In this document: positions 1 to 7,627 of the stretch, in pieces
How the letters are laid out: each line of letters starts with the position of its first letter
How positions within the stretch are numbered: position 1 is the first letter of the stretch
Source: Candidatus Uhrbacteria bacterium RIFCSPHIGHO2_02_FULL_57_19
GTDB taxonomy: Bacteria > Patescibacteriota > Patescibacteriia > 2-12-FULL-57-11
Length of the DNA stretch: 11,665 nt
Assembly: GCA_001791115.1 (NCBI GenBank)
Contig: MGDZ01000015.1
Location: forward strand, 1,970 to 13,634
Direction: 5' to 3'
Program-made: the position numbers and the translations under genes
The notes under the pieces: generated by a model
Seen by the model: only the letters and a program-made list of their open reading frames with translations
Database searches by the model: none
Told to the model about the DNA's origin: nothing

Positions 1-20
1 AGCGAGGGGCGGCCTGCGAC

Positions 21-42
21 CAAATTGCCGGAAGGCAATTTG
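21..42. other. 9-bp perfect hairpin upstream of tRNA-Lys
   Basis: Arms CAAATTGCC (21-29) and GGCAATTTG (34-42) close a GGAA loop, a GNRA-type tetraloop. It lies in positions 1-72, where I see no complete gene. Frame +1 is open from position 1 through the tRNA to a TAA at 193-195 but has no start in the window. This may be the tail of an upstream gene or a transcribed leader of the tRNA. Function is unknown. Confidence 0.5.
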
Positions 43-72
43 AGTTGTAGGCGAATCCCTCCGAGGGCATAC

Positions 73-145
73 GCACCGCTAGCTCAATTGGCAGAGCAGG
101 GGCCTCTTAAGCCCAAGGTTCCGGGTTCGATTCCCGGGCGGTGCA
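73..145 (+). tRNA. tRNA-Lys (anticodon CTT)
   Basis: A full cloverleaf can be drawn. The acceptor arms GCACCGC (73-79) and GCGGTGC (138-144) pair perfectly and A145 is the discriminator. The D stem is GCTC/GAGC (82-85/94-97). The anticodon stem is 99-103/111-115 with a G-A mismatch at its top, and the loop CTCTTAA (104-110) places anticodon CTT at 106-108. The T stem is CCGGG/CCCGG around TTCGATT (126-132). It reads the Lys codon AAG. The CCA tail is not encoded, so it must be added by a nucleotidyltransferase. A terminator starts directly behind it. Confidence 0.95.
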
Positions 146-178
146 AAAAATACCAGCTCTTCCGAGCTGATATTTTTT
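146..178. terminator. Bidirectional intrinsic terminator between tRNA-Lys and pilT
   Basis: The core stem CAGCTC/GAGCTG is extended by an A-run on one side (from 145) and a T-run on the other (173-178). Read on either strand the hairpin is followed by T residues. It can therefore end the tRNA transcript (+) and the rpmF-nusB-rnc-pilT transcript (-), whose last stop codon is only 20 bp away. Confidence 0.85.
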
Positions 179-197
179 ATACAATAATCTTCTAACC

Positions 198-1247
198 TTA
201 CGCCGTCGCCAATCCCGGACCGACCAGGTAGTGCTCGGCCACTTCGGATTCGATCAACCTATCCTTTTCCAGTCGTTTCAGGTCTTGGGCCAGGGTGAAC
301 ATACCCATCTTGGAGGAGGTCTGGATAACCGTGGAAAGCTGGATGACCTTGTTTTCACGGATCAGGTTGGACACTGCCGGGGTCATGACCATCACCTCGC
401 GGGCGGCAACCCGTCCGCCACCGACTTTGGGCAGGAGCTGTTGGGAAATGACGGCCCGGAGCGACAGGGCCAACTGAGTACGGATCTGCCCCTGCTGGTG
501 CGGAGGAAATACATCGATGATGCGCGAGATGGTTTCCGGCGCGTTGTAGGTGTGCAGAGTGGCGAAAATCAGGTGACCGGTCTCGGCCAGAGTGAGCGTG
601 GTGGAGATGGTCTCGAGGTCCCGCATTTCTCCGACCATGACTACGTTAGGGTCTTGGCGCAGCACGCGTTTCAACCCATCGCCGAAGGAGCGGATATCGC
701 TCCCCAGCTCGCGCTGTCTGATGATGGCCTTGTCCATCTTGAAGACGAACTCAATCGGATCTTCCAAAGTAATGATGTTGGCCGGGCGGCTGGTGTTGAT
801 GATGTTAATCAGCGTGGCCAGGGTGGTGGATTTGCCGCTTCCGGCCGGGCCGGTTACCAGAACCAGGCCATGGGGCAGGTTGGGCAGTCCGACTACCACA
901 TCCGGAAGCTGAAGGTCAGCCACCGTGGGAATGCGCAGAGGGATGAGACGGGCCACCAGCCCGACATTCCCTTTTTCCCAGTGGGTGTTGACGCGGAAAC
1001 GGGCGCCGGACGGCGTCTGGTGGGCAAAGTCCAGCTCGCGGTCCTTTTCGAACCGTTCCTCCTGCTCCCGGCTCATCACGGAAAAAACCAGCTCCTGAAC
1101 GGCCTTGCCGGTGAGCGGTTCCTCCTTGGAGATGGGCTGGAGCACGCCGTCAATCCGCAGATACGGCGGCCTCCCGGCGACCAAGTGGATGTCGGAGGCC
1201 TTCTTCTCGACCGCCATCTCGAACAAGACATCGATGTTGCTCGGCAT
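198..1247 (-). CDS. pilT: Type IV pilus retraction ATPase PilT
   Basis: This 349-aa secretion ATPase of the PilT/GspE superfamily is a hexameric cytoplasmic motor that hydrolyses ATP to depolymerise type IV pili, driving twitching motility and often DNA uptake. The N-terminal PAS-like domain is about 1-105, with the family hallmark KKASDIHL at 15-22. The RecA-like domain carries Walker A GPAGSGKST (133-141), the Asp box TLEDPIEF (160-167), Walker B VVMVGEMRD (202-210) and the His box HLIFATLHT (225-233). The segment AVSNLIREN (291-299) matches the AIRNLIRE motif needed for retraction, which favours PilT over PilB. Length is normal. It is the last gene of its operon, 29 bp after rnc. No Shine-Dalgarno is visible before the ATG. 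No other pilus genes are in the window. Confidence 0.95.
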   Translation of the reverse strand: MPSNIDVLFEMAVEKKASDIHLVAGRPPYLRIDGVLQPISKEEPLTGKAVQELVFSVMSREQEERFEKDRELDFAHQTPSGARFRVNTHWEKGNVGLVARLIPLRIPTVADLQLPDVVVGLPNLPHGLVLVTGPAGSGKSTTLATLINIINTSRPANIITLEDPIEFVFKMDKAIIRQRELGSDIRSFGDGLKRVLRQDPNVVMVGEMRDLETISTTLTLAETGHLIFATLHTYNAPETISRIIDVFPPHQQGQIRTQLALSLRAVISQQLLPKVGGGRVAAREVMVMTPAVSNLIRENKVIQLSTVIQTSSKMGMFTLAQDLKRLEKDRLIESEVAEHYLVGPGLATA

Positions 1248-1276
1248 AGAAATAAATCAACTACACGCTTGCTATT

Positions 1277-1966
1277 CTACCACCCTTTAACTTTCAGCGC
1301 CCGCTGGGCCGCGTCGACCTGGGCCTCCTGTTTGGAAGTCCCCTCGCCCGTGGCCACCTGATCCCCACCGAGGAACACCCCGACAACGAAATCCTTGGCG
1401 TGGTCCGGCCCGGACTCGGAGATGACCCGATAAGTGGGGGTGATGCCCGTCTTCTCTTGGGCCGCCTCCTGAAATCGGCTTTTGGGATCCAGGTAAAGCT
1501 GATGCTCCAGTATATAAGGAAGCCGGGTGAGCAGCTTATCCCCGATGAACCCTTTGCAGACCTCGTAGCCGCCATCGAGATACATCGAGCCAATCACTGC
1601 CTCGAAGGCATTGGCCAGTATATACTGCCGGGCCTTGGTGCCGGCGTCCTTGGCCTCGCCGCGGGACAGGTAAAGATAATCTTCAATCTCCAGTTCTTTG
1701 GCGACCTGGGAAAGCATGATGGCGTTGACCAAAGCCGCCCGCCAGTTGGTTAGCTCGCCCTCGGGGTTGGGATAGTGTTCGTAGAGATATTCAGTAACGA
1801 CCAGTTCCAGGACCGCGTCGCCTAAAAATTCCAGCCGCTCATTCTGCGGCAAACGAAAATCGGGATGCTCGTTTAAGTAGGACCGGTGCACCAGCGCCGT
1901 AGTCAGCAGGTCCTTGTCTTTGAACGATACCCCGAGGCGTTTCTCCAAATCTGAAATGTCTTTCAT
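1277..1966 (-). CDS. rnc: Ribonuclease III
   Basis: This 229-aa endonuclease cuts double-stranded RNA and matures rRNA precursors and structured mRNAs. The catalytic domain is residues 1-150, with the signature NERLEFLGDAV at 42-52. By alignment to E. coli RNase III, E43, E46 and D50 match E38, E41 and D45. The second metal-site motif reads ILANAFEA (116-123): E122 is kept, but N119 stands where E. coli has D114. I believe this Asn variant occurs in other lineages. The double-stranded RNA-binding domain is about 155-227, with the usual KQEAQVDAAQRAL end. It lies between nusB (79 bp upstream) and pilT (29 bp downstream). The upstream gap is almost wholly 7-bp repeats that end 8 bp before the ATG. 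Confidence 0.96.
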   Translation of the reverse strand: MKDISDLEKRLGVSFKDKDLLTTALVHRSYLNEHPDFRLPQNERLEFLGDAVLELVVTEYLYEHYPNPEGELTNWRAALVNAIMLSQVAKELEIEDYLYLSRGEAKDAGTKARQYILANAFEAVIGSMYLDGGYEVCKGFIGDKLLTRLPYILEHQLYLDPKSRFQEAAQEKTGITPTYRVISESGPDHAKDFVVGVFLGGDQVATGEGTSKQEAQVDAAQRALKVKGW

Positions 1967-1974
1967 TGTTGTTG

Positions 1975-2046
1975 TCTGCCGTCTACTGTCTACCGTCTAC
2001 GGACTACAGTCGAGCTGTAGTCCGTAGTCCGTAGTCCGTAGTCCGT
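1975..2046. repeat. 7-bp tandem repeat tract with 13-bp inverted repeat between nusB and rnc
   Basis: Four perfect GTAGTCC units run from 2017 to 2044, and the next bases enter the nusB stop codon (2046-2048). The left part (about 1975-2000) has degenerate units of the type GTCTACN, also with 7-bp spacing. The two halves face each other: CTACGGACTACAG (1997-2009) and CTGTAGTCCGTAG (2015-2027) are perfect inverted copies around a 5-nt loop. In the nusB-rnc transcript this would form a strong hairpin just upstream of the rnc start. It has no T-run, so it is not a standard terminator. Confidence 0.85.
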
Positions 2047-2516
2047 CAAGATTCTTCTTTCTTTTTAGGTTCCTCCGAATCGATCTTTTTCAGTTTACCC
2101 TCGCTGACTCGATCGCGATAGATGGCGCCGAGCACCCCATTAACGAATTTTCCCGACGACTCCCCGCCGAAGGTTTTGGCCAGTTCAATGGCCTCGTTGA
2201 TAGCCACCTTGGAAGGGATGGTTTCGGAAAAAACCAGCTCATAGACGCCCAGCCGCAGGACGTTCCTGTCCACCACGGTGATCTGCTCGAGCGGCCACTC
2301 CGGGGCGTAGCGGACAATCAAGGCGTCGATCTCCGGCAGTCGGCCGACGATGCCGTCGATGAGCTCCTTAACAAAACCGCGGTCGTCGAACTTGGGCGCG
2401 AACTCGCGAATGTTGTATTCGATAAACTCCGGCAGTTTTCCCTTTGGTTTGCCCTGAAAATCCCACTCGTAAAAGGACTGCATGGCCAGTGTCCTGGCCA
2501 AGTGGCGGTTGGACAT
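2046..2516 (-). CDS. nusB: Transcription antitermination factor NusB
   Basis: This 156-aa all-helical RNA-binding protein joins NusE (S10) on boxA RNA to keep polymerase processive through rRNA operons. The Arg-rich N-terminal helix RHLARTLAMQSFYEWDF (4-20) is the boxA-binding region. Further hallmarks are DRNVLRLGVYEL (83-94), PSKVAINEAIELAKTFG (101-117) and SSGKFVNGVLGAI (120-132). Length is usual except for a charged Lys/Glu tail after 139. The ATG lies 15 bp after the rpmF stop, and that short gap holds two 7-bp repeats, not a clear Shine-Dalgarno. Sitting with rpmF and rnc, it belongs to a translation and RNA-processing operon. Confidence 0.94.
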   Translation of the reverse strand: MSNRHLARTLAMQSFYEWDFQGKPKGKLPEFIEYNIREFAPKFDDRGFVKELIDGIVGRLPEIDALIVRYAPEWPLEQITVVDRNVLRLGVYELVFSETIPSKVAINEAIELAKTFGGESSGKFVNGVLGAIYRDRVSEGKLKKIDSEEPKKKEES

Positions 2517-2535
2517 ACCGAAACCTAGAACCTAC
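2517..2535. repeat. Two 7-bp units upstream of nusB
   Basis: On the minus strand the bases before the nusB ATG read GTAGGTT-CTAGGTT-TCGGT, two units differing at one position. The rpmF stop codon (TAG, 2532-2534) is embedded in the first unit. Confidence 0.7.
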
Positions 2536-2717
2536 TTCTTCGCTTCAATCTTATGTACCTGCCTGCCGGCGTAAGTGCCGCAAACTTTACAGGCGTGATG
2601 CGGCAGGACCGGGGATTTGCATTTGGGGCAAGGGGCGAGCGAAAGTTTTTTTAACGCGAAATGCGACGCCCGGCGGCGTTTGTCCGATGAGGTTCGGCGA
2701 TGTCCGGGAAGACCCAT
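2532..2717 (-). CDS. rpmF: 50S ribosomal protein L32
   Basis: This 61-aa zinc-ribbon protein of the large ribosomal subunit has a basic N-terminus (GHRRTSSDKRRRASHF, 5-20) followed by a four-cysteine ribbon: C30-x2-C33 and C43-x2-C46, with the usual LPHHACKVCGTYAGRQV context. A longer frame reaches 2804, but homology begins at the ATG at 2717, which gives the normal length and the L32 start MGLPGHRRTS. The two 7-bp repeats and part of the promoter region would otherwise be translated. It is the first gene of its operon. No Shine-Dalgarno is seen. Confidence 0.95.
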   Translation of the reverse strand: MGLPGHRRTSSDKRRRASHFALKKLSLAPCPKCKSPVLPHHACKVCGTYAGRQVHKIEAKK

Positions 2718-2737
2718 AGTCAGGTTATAGGTTATAG
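2718..2737. repeat. Two 7-bp units upstream of rpmF
   Basis: The + strand units AGGTTAT (2722-2728) and AGGTTAT (2729-2735) are identical. On the minus strand they read ATAACCT twice and end 4 bp before the rpmF start codon. Confidence 0.7.
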
Positions 2738-2743
2738 ATTCGA

Positions 2744-2759
2744 CCTGCCGGCAGGCAGG
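2744..2759. repeat. CCTGCCGGCAGG palindrome
   Basis: A perfect 12-bp palindrome (2744-2755) is followed by CAGG. Related words occur at 2559-2573 inside rpmF and as a hairpin at 9624-9641. It lies in the untranslated leader of the rpmF operon. Confidence 0.6.
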
Positions 2760-2770
2760 GGTTCTAGCTA

Positions 2771-2799
2771 AGACTATCGAAATGTTCGTTTTTTGACAA
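2771..2799 (-). promoter_or_regulatory. Candidate promoter of rpmF-nusB-rnc-pilT
   Basis: On the minus strand, -35 TTGTCA (2794-2799) and -10 TAGTCT (2771-2776) are separated by exactly 17 bp. The predicted start is near 2764, giving a leader of about 47 nt that holds the CCTGCC palindrome and the 7-bp repeats. Sequence match only. Confidence 0.55.
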
Positions 2800-2829
2800 G
2801 ACAATCAAAATTTTTTCGTCTGCTCTCCA

Positions 2830-2857
2830 AACCTTTAACCTACAACCCATAACCTAA
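2830..2857. repeat. Four 7-bp units directly after the gyrA stop codon
   Basis: The + strand units AACCTTT, AACCTAC, AACCCAT and AACCTAA share the core AACC in perfect 7-bp register. The last one abuts the gyrA stop (2858-2860). The core is close to the AACCTAG/AACCTAC units before nusB. Confidence 0.75.
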
Positions 2858-5320
<2,463 letters not shown>

Positions 5321-5325
5321 TTAAA

Positions 5326-5339
5326 TGCGGATTACGGAT
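5326..5339. repeat. Two 7-bp units upstream of gyrA
   Basis: On the minus strand the units ATCCGTA and ATCCGCA precede the gyrA ATG by 5 bp. The TAA stop of the upstream gene is formed inside the repeat (5332-5334). Confidence 0.65.
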
Positions 5340-5880
5340 GCAACTGATTTTCGGCGGCGGCTTCAGACAGTTTTTCCTTGAGCGTTTTTATCACCTCATC
5401 CTGAGATGGCGCGGGCGGTTCTTTTCCCTCTGCATCGACAACAGCCAAGCCGGCTTTGATTTCCGAGAGATCCTGGCCGAAAGACGCGGTCTGGGAACGA
5501 AACTGCTCTAAGGCGTCGGAGAGCGCTGAATCCGAAGCTGGCTGCGGCGGAAGGCGCAAGGAGTAACGCAGCGACCAGACCCAGCCGCCGACGACAATGG
5601 CCATGCAGACGGCCACTCCAACCCACATCAGTTGCTGCCGGTGCGGCGGTAGCACCGTTGGTTGGGAATCGTTTCCGATCGGAAGATCGTCATCCGGCGT
5701 ACCAACGCCGAAAAGATCGGCGGTGAGCGCCGGCGGCAGTTCCGGAGAAACCTCCGGCGAAGGCGCCGGCGGCCCCTCTGGCACCAGCCAGGGATCGGTT
5801 TCCGCAGTCGGCGGAATCACCGGCTCCATGATCGGCGTCTGCGCTTTCTCTTTTTTTCCGCCCTTCTTCCCCTTTTTCAT
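5332..5880 (-). CDS. Single-pass membrane protein of unknown function
   Basis: I do not recognise a family for this 182-aa protein. It starts with a Lys/Gly-rich stretch (1-12), then a Pro- and acid-rich, probably unstructured region (15-80). One hydrophobic helix spans about 84-104 (VGVAVCMAIVVGGWVWSL) and is followed by Arg. The rest (110-182) is polar and partly helical, with coiled-coil-like heptads near 118-145 and 160-176. By the positive-inside rule the Lys-rich N-terminus should be cytoplasmic, although the Arg after the helix makes the orientation uncertain. The start is 2 bp after the metallo-hydrolase stop, so translation is probably coupled. gyrA follows after 11 bp. It resembles the small anchored proteins often seen beside gyrA in related genomes, which is an impression, not a search result. 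Confidence 0.8.
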   Translation of the reverse strand: MKKGKKGGKKEKAQTPIMEPVIPPTAETDPWLVPEGPPAPSPEVSPELPPALTADLFGVGTPDDDLPIGNDSQPTVLPPHRQQLMWVGVAVCMAIVVGGWVWSLRYSLRLPPQPASDSALSDALEQFRSQTASFGQDLSEIKAGLAVVDAEGKEPPAPSQDEVIKTLKEKLSEAAAENQLHP

Positions 5881-5882
5881 AT

Positions 5883-6551
5883 TTAGGCGCGGCTCAAAAC
5901 GATCACCTTGGTCTCTTCCTGTATCAGATCCTTTTTGGAAATCTTAAGTTTCTCCGCGGTTTCCTTCGGCGCCCCCAGCTCGCGGATGAATTTGTCCACC
6001 GGCTCCAGCGTTTCTTTGAACTCCGGCAGGCGGAAATGCATGGGAATAACGATTCGCGGTTCCACCCGGGAGACGATGTCTGTCGCCTGCTTGGCCCCGA
6101 TGGTCACCCCGGCGCCGCCCACCGGCAAAAAAAGCACATCCACGTCTTCCAACCGATCCAGCTGCGCGTCGGACAGCTCGTGCCCCAGATCTCCCAGATG
6201 AGCAAAGGACATATCGCCGATCTCAAAACGGTACATGGTATTGGGCGTTTCCGACTTTTCCTTGCCCCTTCCCCCGTGCTCGGAGGCAATGCCGTAGACG
6301 AAAACGCGCTTGACCTCGTACTCGCCGGGCCCGGTGATGATGAAAGGAGTCCCTCCGACTCCATCAACATAGTTGTGCGACAGGTGGTCGTGGGAAACGG
6401 TCAGGATGTCGGCCGAAAGATTGCGCGGCAGTTTGGCTCCGCGCGACGGATCGTAGGGGTCGGAAACAACGGTTACCTCGTCGTGGTCGAACTTGGCCAC
6501 GAGTCTCACGCAGGAAAGGCCGAACCAATTGATGGTGACTGTTGTAGCCAT
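5883..6551 (-). CDS. UlaG-like MBL-fold metallo-hydrolase with altered HxHxDH motif
   Basis: This 222-aa protein has the metallo-beta-lactamase fold of the Lactamase_B_3/UlaG group, cytoplasmic hydrolases whose substrate here is unknown. Visible motifs are the opening strand VTINWFGLSCVRL (5-17), SHDHLSHN (53-60), HLGDLGH (118-124), PVGG (143-146) and IVIPMHF (167-173). H54, H56, H59, H118, D121 and H172 fit metal positions. Ser58 (codon TCG), however, replaces the Asp of the canonical HxHxDH motif, the usual ligand of the second metal. The ATG at 6551 is chosen over the one at 6593, because family similarity begins here and the upstream part is leader with two 7-bp repeats touching the ATG. 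It is the first gene of the operon with gyrA. Confidence 0.88.
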   Translation of the reverse strand: MATTVTINWFGLSCVRLVAKFDHDEVTVVSDPYDPSRGAKLPRNLSADILTVSHDHLSHNYVDGVGGTPFIITGPGEYEVKRVFVYGIASEHGGRGKEKSETPNTMYRFEIGDMSFAHLGDLGHELSDAQLDRLEDVDVLFLPVGGAGVTIGAKQATDIVSRVEPRIVIPMHFRLPEFKETLEPVDKFIRELGAPKETAEKLKISKKDLIQEETKVIVLSRA

Positions 6552-6565
6552 GGGACTTGGGACTT
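6552..6565. repeat. Two 7-bp units abutting the metallo-hydrolase start
   Basis: The minus strand reads AAGTCCC-AAGTCCC-ATG. The two units are identical and there is no gap before the start codon. No Shine-Dalgarno is present. Confidence 0.75.
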
Positions 6566-6597
6566 GAAAACAAAAAAATACTCCGGAAAACATCCAG

Positions 6598-6626
6598 AGT
6601 TTATCAGAAGAACGGCCTTAAGACAA
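6598..6626 (-). promoter_or_regulatory. Candidate promoter of the metallo-hydrolase/gyrA operon
   Basis: On the minus strand, -35 TTGTCT (6621-6626) and -10 TAAACT (6598-6603) are 17 bp apart. The start would be near 6591, with a leader of about 40 nt that ends in the 7-bp repeats. Confidence 0.5.
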
Positions 6627-6652
6627 GGGGAATAATTGGGGATTTATCAGTA

Positions 6653-6813
6653 GGGACCTCTGCAAAACCCACATTCTACTGCAATTTCACGCTTTCGGCT
6701 GCAAAATTGCATAAGCTCCTCCGCTTACACTCTGTGTAAACATCGTCGCTTCTTCAATTTTTCGCTACGAAATCGTGAAATTTCGTAACGAACATGAGTT
6801 CTGCAGAGGTCCC
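6653..6813. mobile_element. 161-bp foldback MITE-like element
   Basis: Perfect 12-bp terminal inverted repeats GGGACCTCTGCA (6653-6664) and TGCAGAGGTCCC (6802-6813) are flanked by a 4-bp direct repeat AGTA (6649-6652 and 6814-6817), as expected for a target-site duplication. Similarity between the two halves continues inward, with a shared AATTTCACG-N-TTTCG block. The centre is a hairpin, TTACAC-TCT-GTGTAA (6725-6739), so the whole element is one imperfect palindrome. It has no credible reading frame, hence it is non-autonomous and would need a transposase from a related insertion sequence elsewhere. The right end lies 4 bp from the stop codon of the neighbouring gene, so no gene was broken. 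The insertion-sequence family cannot be named from sequence alone. Confidence 0.82.
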
Positions 6814-6817
6814 AGTA

Positions 6818-7492
6818 TTAAGTCTCGATGATCCCCTGGTAATAGTCAATCTCTCCCAGGACATCCCCTTTCTCCACCTCGCGTTCCAGGCCGGACCAGC
6901 CCTCTTCGAAGACGCGCACCTTGTCTAAGATCTCTGGCGCCCACTTCTCGGACTTCTCGGCCAGCGCACGGAGAGCGGCAACCAGCCGTTCGATCTCTTC
7001 CTGCTCTTTACGGTAGTCGCCGAGATGCGTTTCGCAAGCCGACTTCTGCGTCCCGACGCACATAGTTTCGATGTCCTTGATCACCTCCTCATGCGCCGAG
7101 AGCTTGGCTTCGACGATTTCAAATTTCTGCTCGGGAGTGAAATACTTCTCGAACTCGCCCCCCTTGCGCACATCTTGGACCTTTCCTCCGCCGCGGATGA
7201 ATTCGTCAAACCGCGCGCGGGTCGCCGGTGACAGGCGCTCGAGGATCATTTTCTCCTCCTTTTCCCGCCCTTCGGTGTCATGAATCCGCCAGAAGGCCTT
7301 GCGATAGGACCAGATTTCCCGGCCGGCTTCGATGATGGCCAGCTCGATGTCTTCGCGCGGACTCTTTGGATCGGAACGCAAGGACTCAAACTTGGCCTTT
7401 AGCGCCGCCCGCCGCTCCTCGGGAAAAAAATTCGGCGCCTTGTCAATGGCCTGGCGCAGAAGATCTAAAGTGAATTCAAACTGATGGGGCAT
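6818..7492 (-). CDS. Helical cytoplasmic protein of unknown function
   Basis: This 224-aa protein is not recognised as a characterised family. It is charged, predicted almost wholly helical, and has no signal peptide or membrane segment. Notable stretches are the N-terminal EFTLDLLRQAIDKAPNFF (6-23), a Trp-rich segment EIWSYRKAFWRIHD (59-72), a Gly-rich loop RGGGKVQDVRKGG (100-112) and a Glu/Lys coiled-coil-like part at about 120-180 with two cysteines (C145, C153). It is a single gene, divergent from the S1 gene. The start ATG lies 9 bp after an extended -10 box, suggesting a very short leader. A MITE-like element sits right after its stop. It resembles conserved hypothetical proteins of Parcubacteria, from memory. 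Confidence 0.85.
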   Translation of the reverse strand: MPHQFEFTLDLLRQAIDKAPNFFPEERRAALKAKFESLRSDPKSPREDIELAIIEAGREIWSYRKAFWRIHDTEGREKEEKMILERLSPATRARFDEFIRGGGKVQDVRKGGEFEKYFTPEQKFEIVEAKLSAHEEVIKDIETMCVGTQKSACETHLGDYRKEQEEIERLVAALRALAEKSEKWAPEILDKVRVFEEGWSGLEREVEKGDVLGEIDYYQGIIET

Positions 7493-7501
7493 ATCTTTAT
7501 T

Positions 7502-7510
7502 ATGATATCA
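7502..7510 (-). promoter_or_regulatory. Extended -10 box for the 7492-6818 gene
   Basis: The minus strand reads TGATATCAT, a TGn extended -10 with hexamer TATCAT ending 9 bp before the ATG. No good -35 is seen. If used, transcription starts within a few bases of the start codon, giving a nearly leaderless message. Confidence 0.35.
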
Positions 7511-7523
7511 CGAATACCCGCCT

Positions 7524-7552
7524 TTGACTCCCTAAGGCCCTTCCATTATACT
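7524..7552 (+). promoter_or_regulatory. Near-consensus promoter of the S1-domain gene
   Basis: -35 TTGACT (7524-7529) and -10 TATACT (7547-7552) match consensus at 5 of 6 positions each with a 17-bp spacer. The start is near 7559, giving a leader of about 70 nt. Confidence 0.75.
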
Positions 7553-7570
7553 ACTCCCACTTTTCATTAA

Positions 7571-7585
7571 CCCCGCAGCGCGGGG
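7571..7585 (+). promoter_or_regulatory. Hairpin in the leader of the S1-domain gene
   Basis: CCCCGC (7571-7576) and GCGGGG (7580-7585) form a perfect 6-bp GC stem with an AGC loop near the 5' end of the leader. No T-run follows. It may stabilise the message or serve autoregulation by S1, as is known for E. coli rpsA. That role here is conjecture. Confidence 0.5.
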
Positions 7586-7627
7586 GCTGCCTTGAAAGCG
7601 GCTAATCGAAACAAAGGGAAAATAAAC

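Noticed and set aside
231..1361. 376-codon frame on the + strand opposite pilT and rnc
   Set aside because: It is a shadow of pilT and rnc, which have complete family motifs, and it shows no domain of its own.
2718..2804. 90-residue form of L32 starting at 2804
   Set aside because: It would translate the promoter and repeat region. L32 proteins are about 60 residues and begin at the ATG at 2717.
6552..6593. Longer metallo-hydrolase starting at 6593
   Set aside because: The extra 14 residues translate the heptamer repeats and leader, and homology begins at MATTVTINWFG.
7592..7627. TTG start giving a 12-residue longer S1 protein
   Set aside because: The ATG at 7628 has an AAGGG ribosome-binding site at a suitable distance, and the extra residues match no S1 N-terminus.
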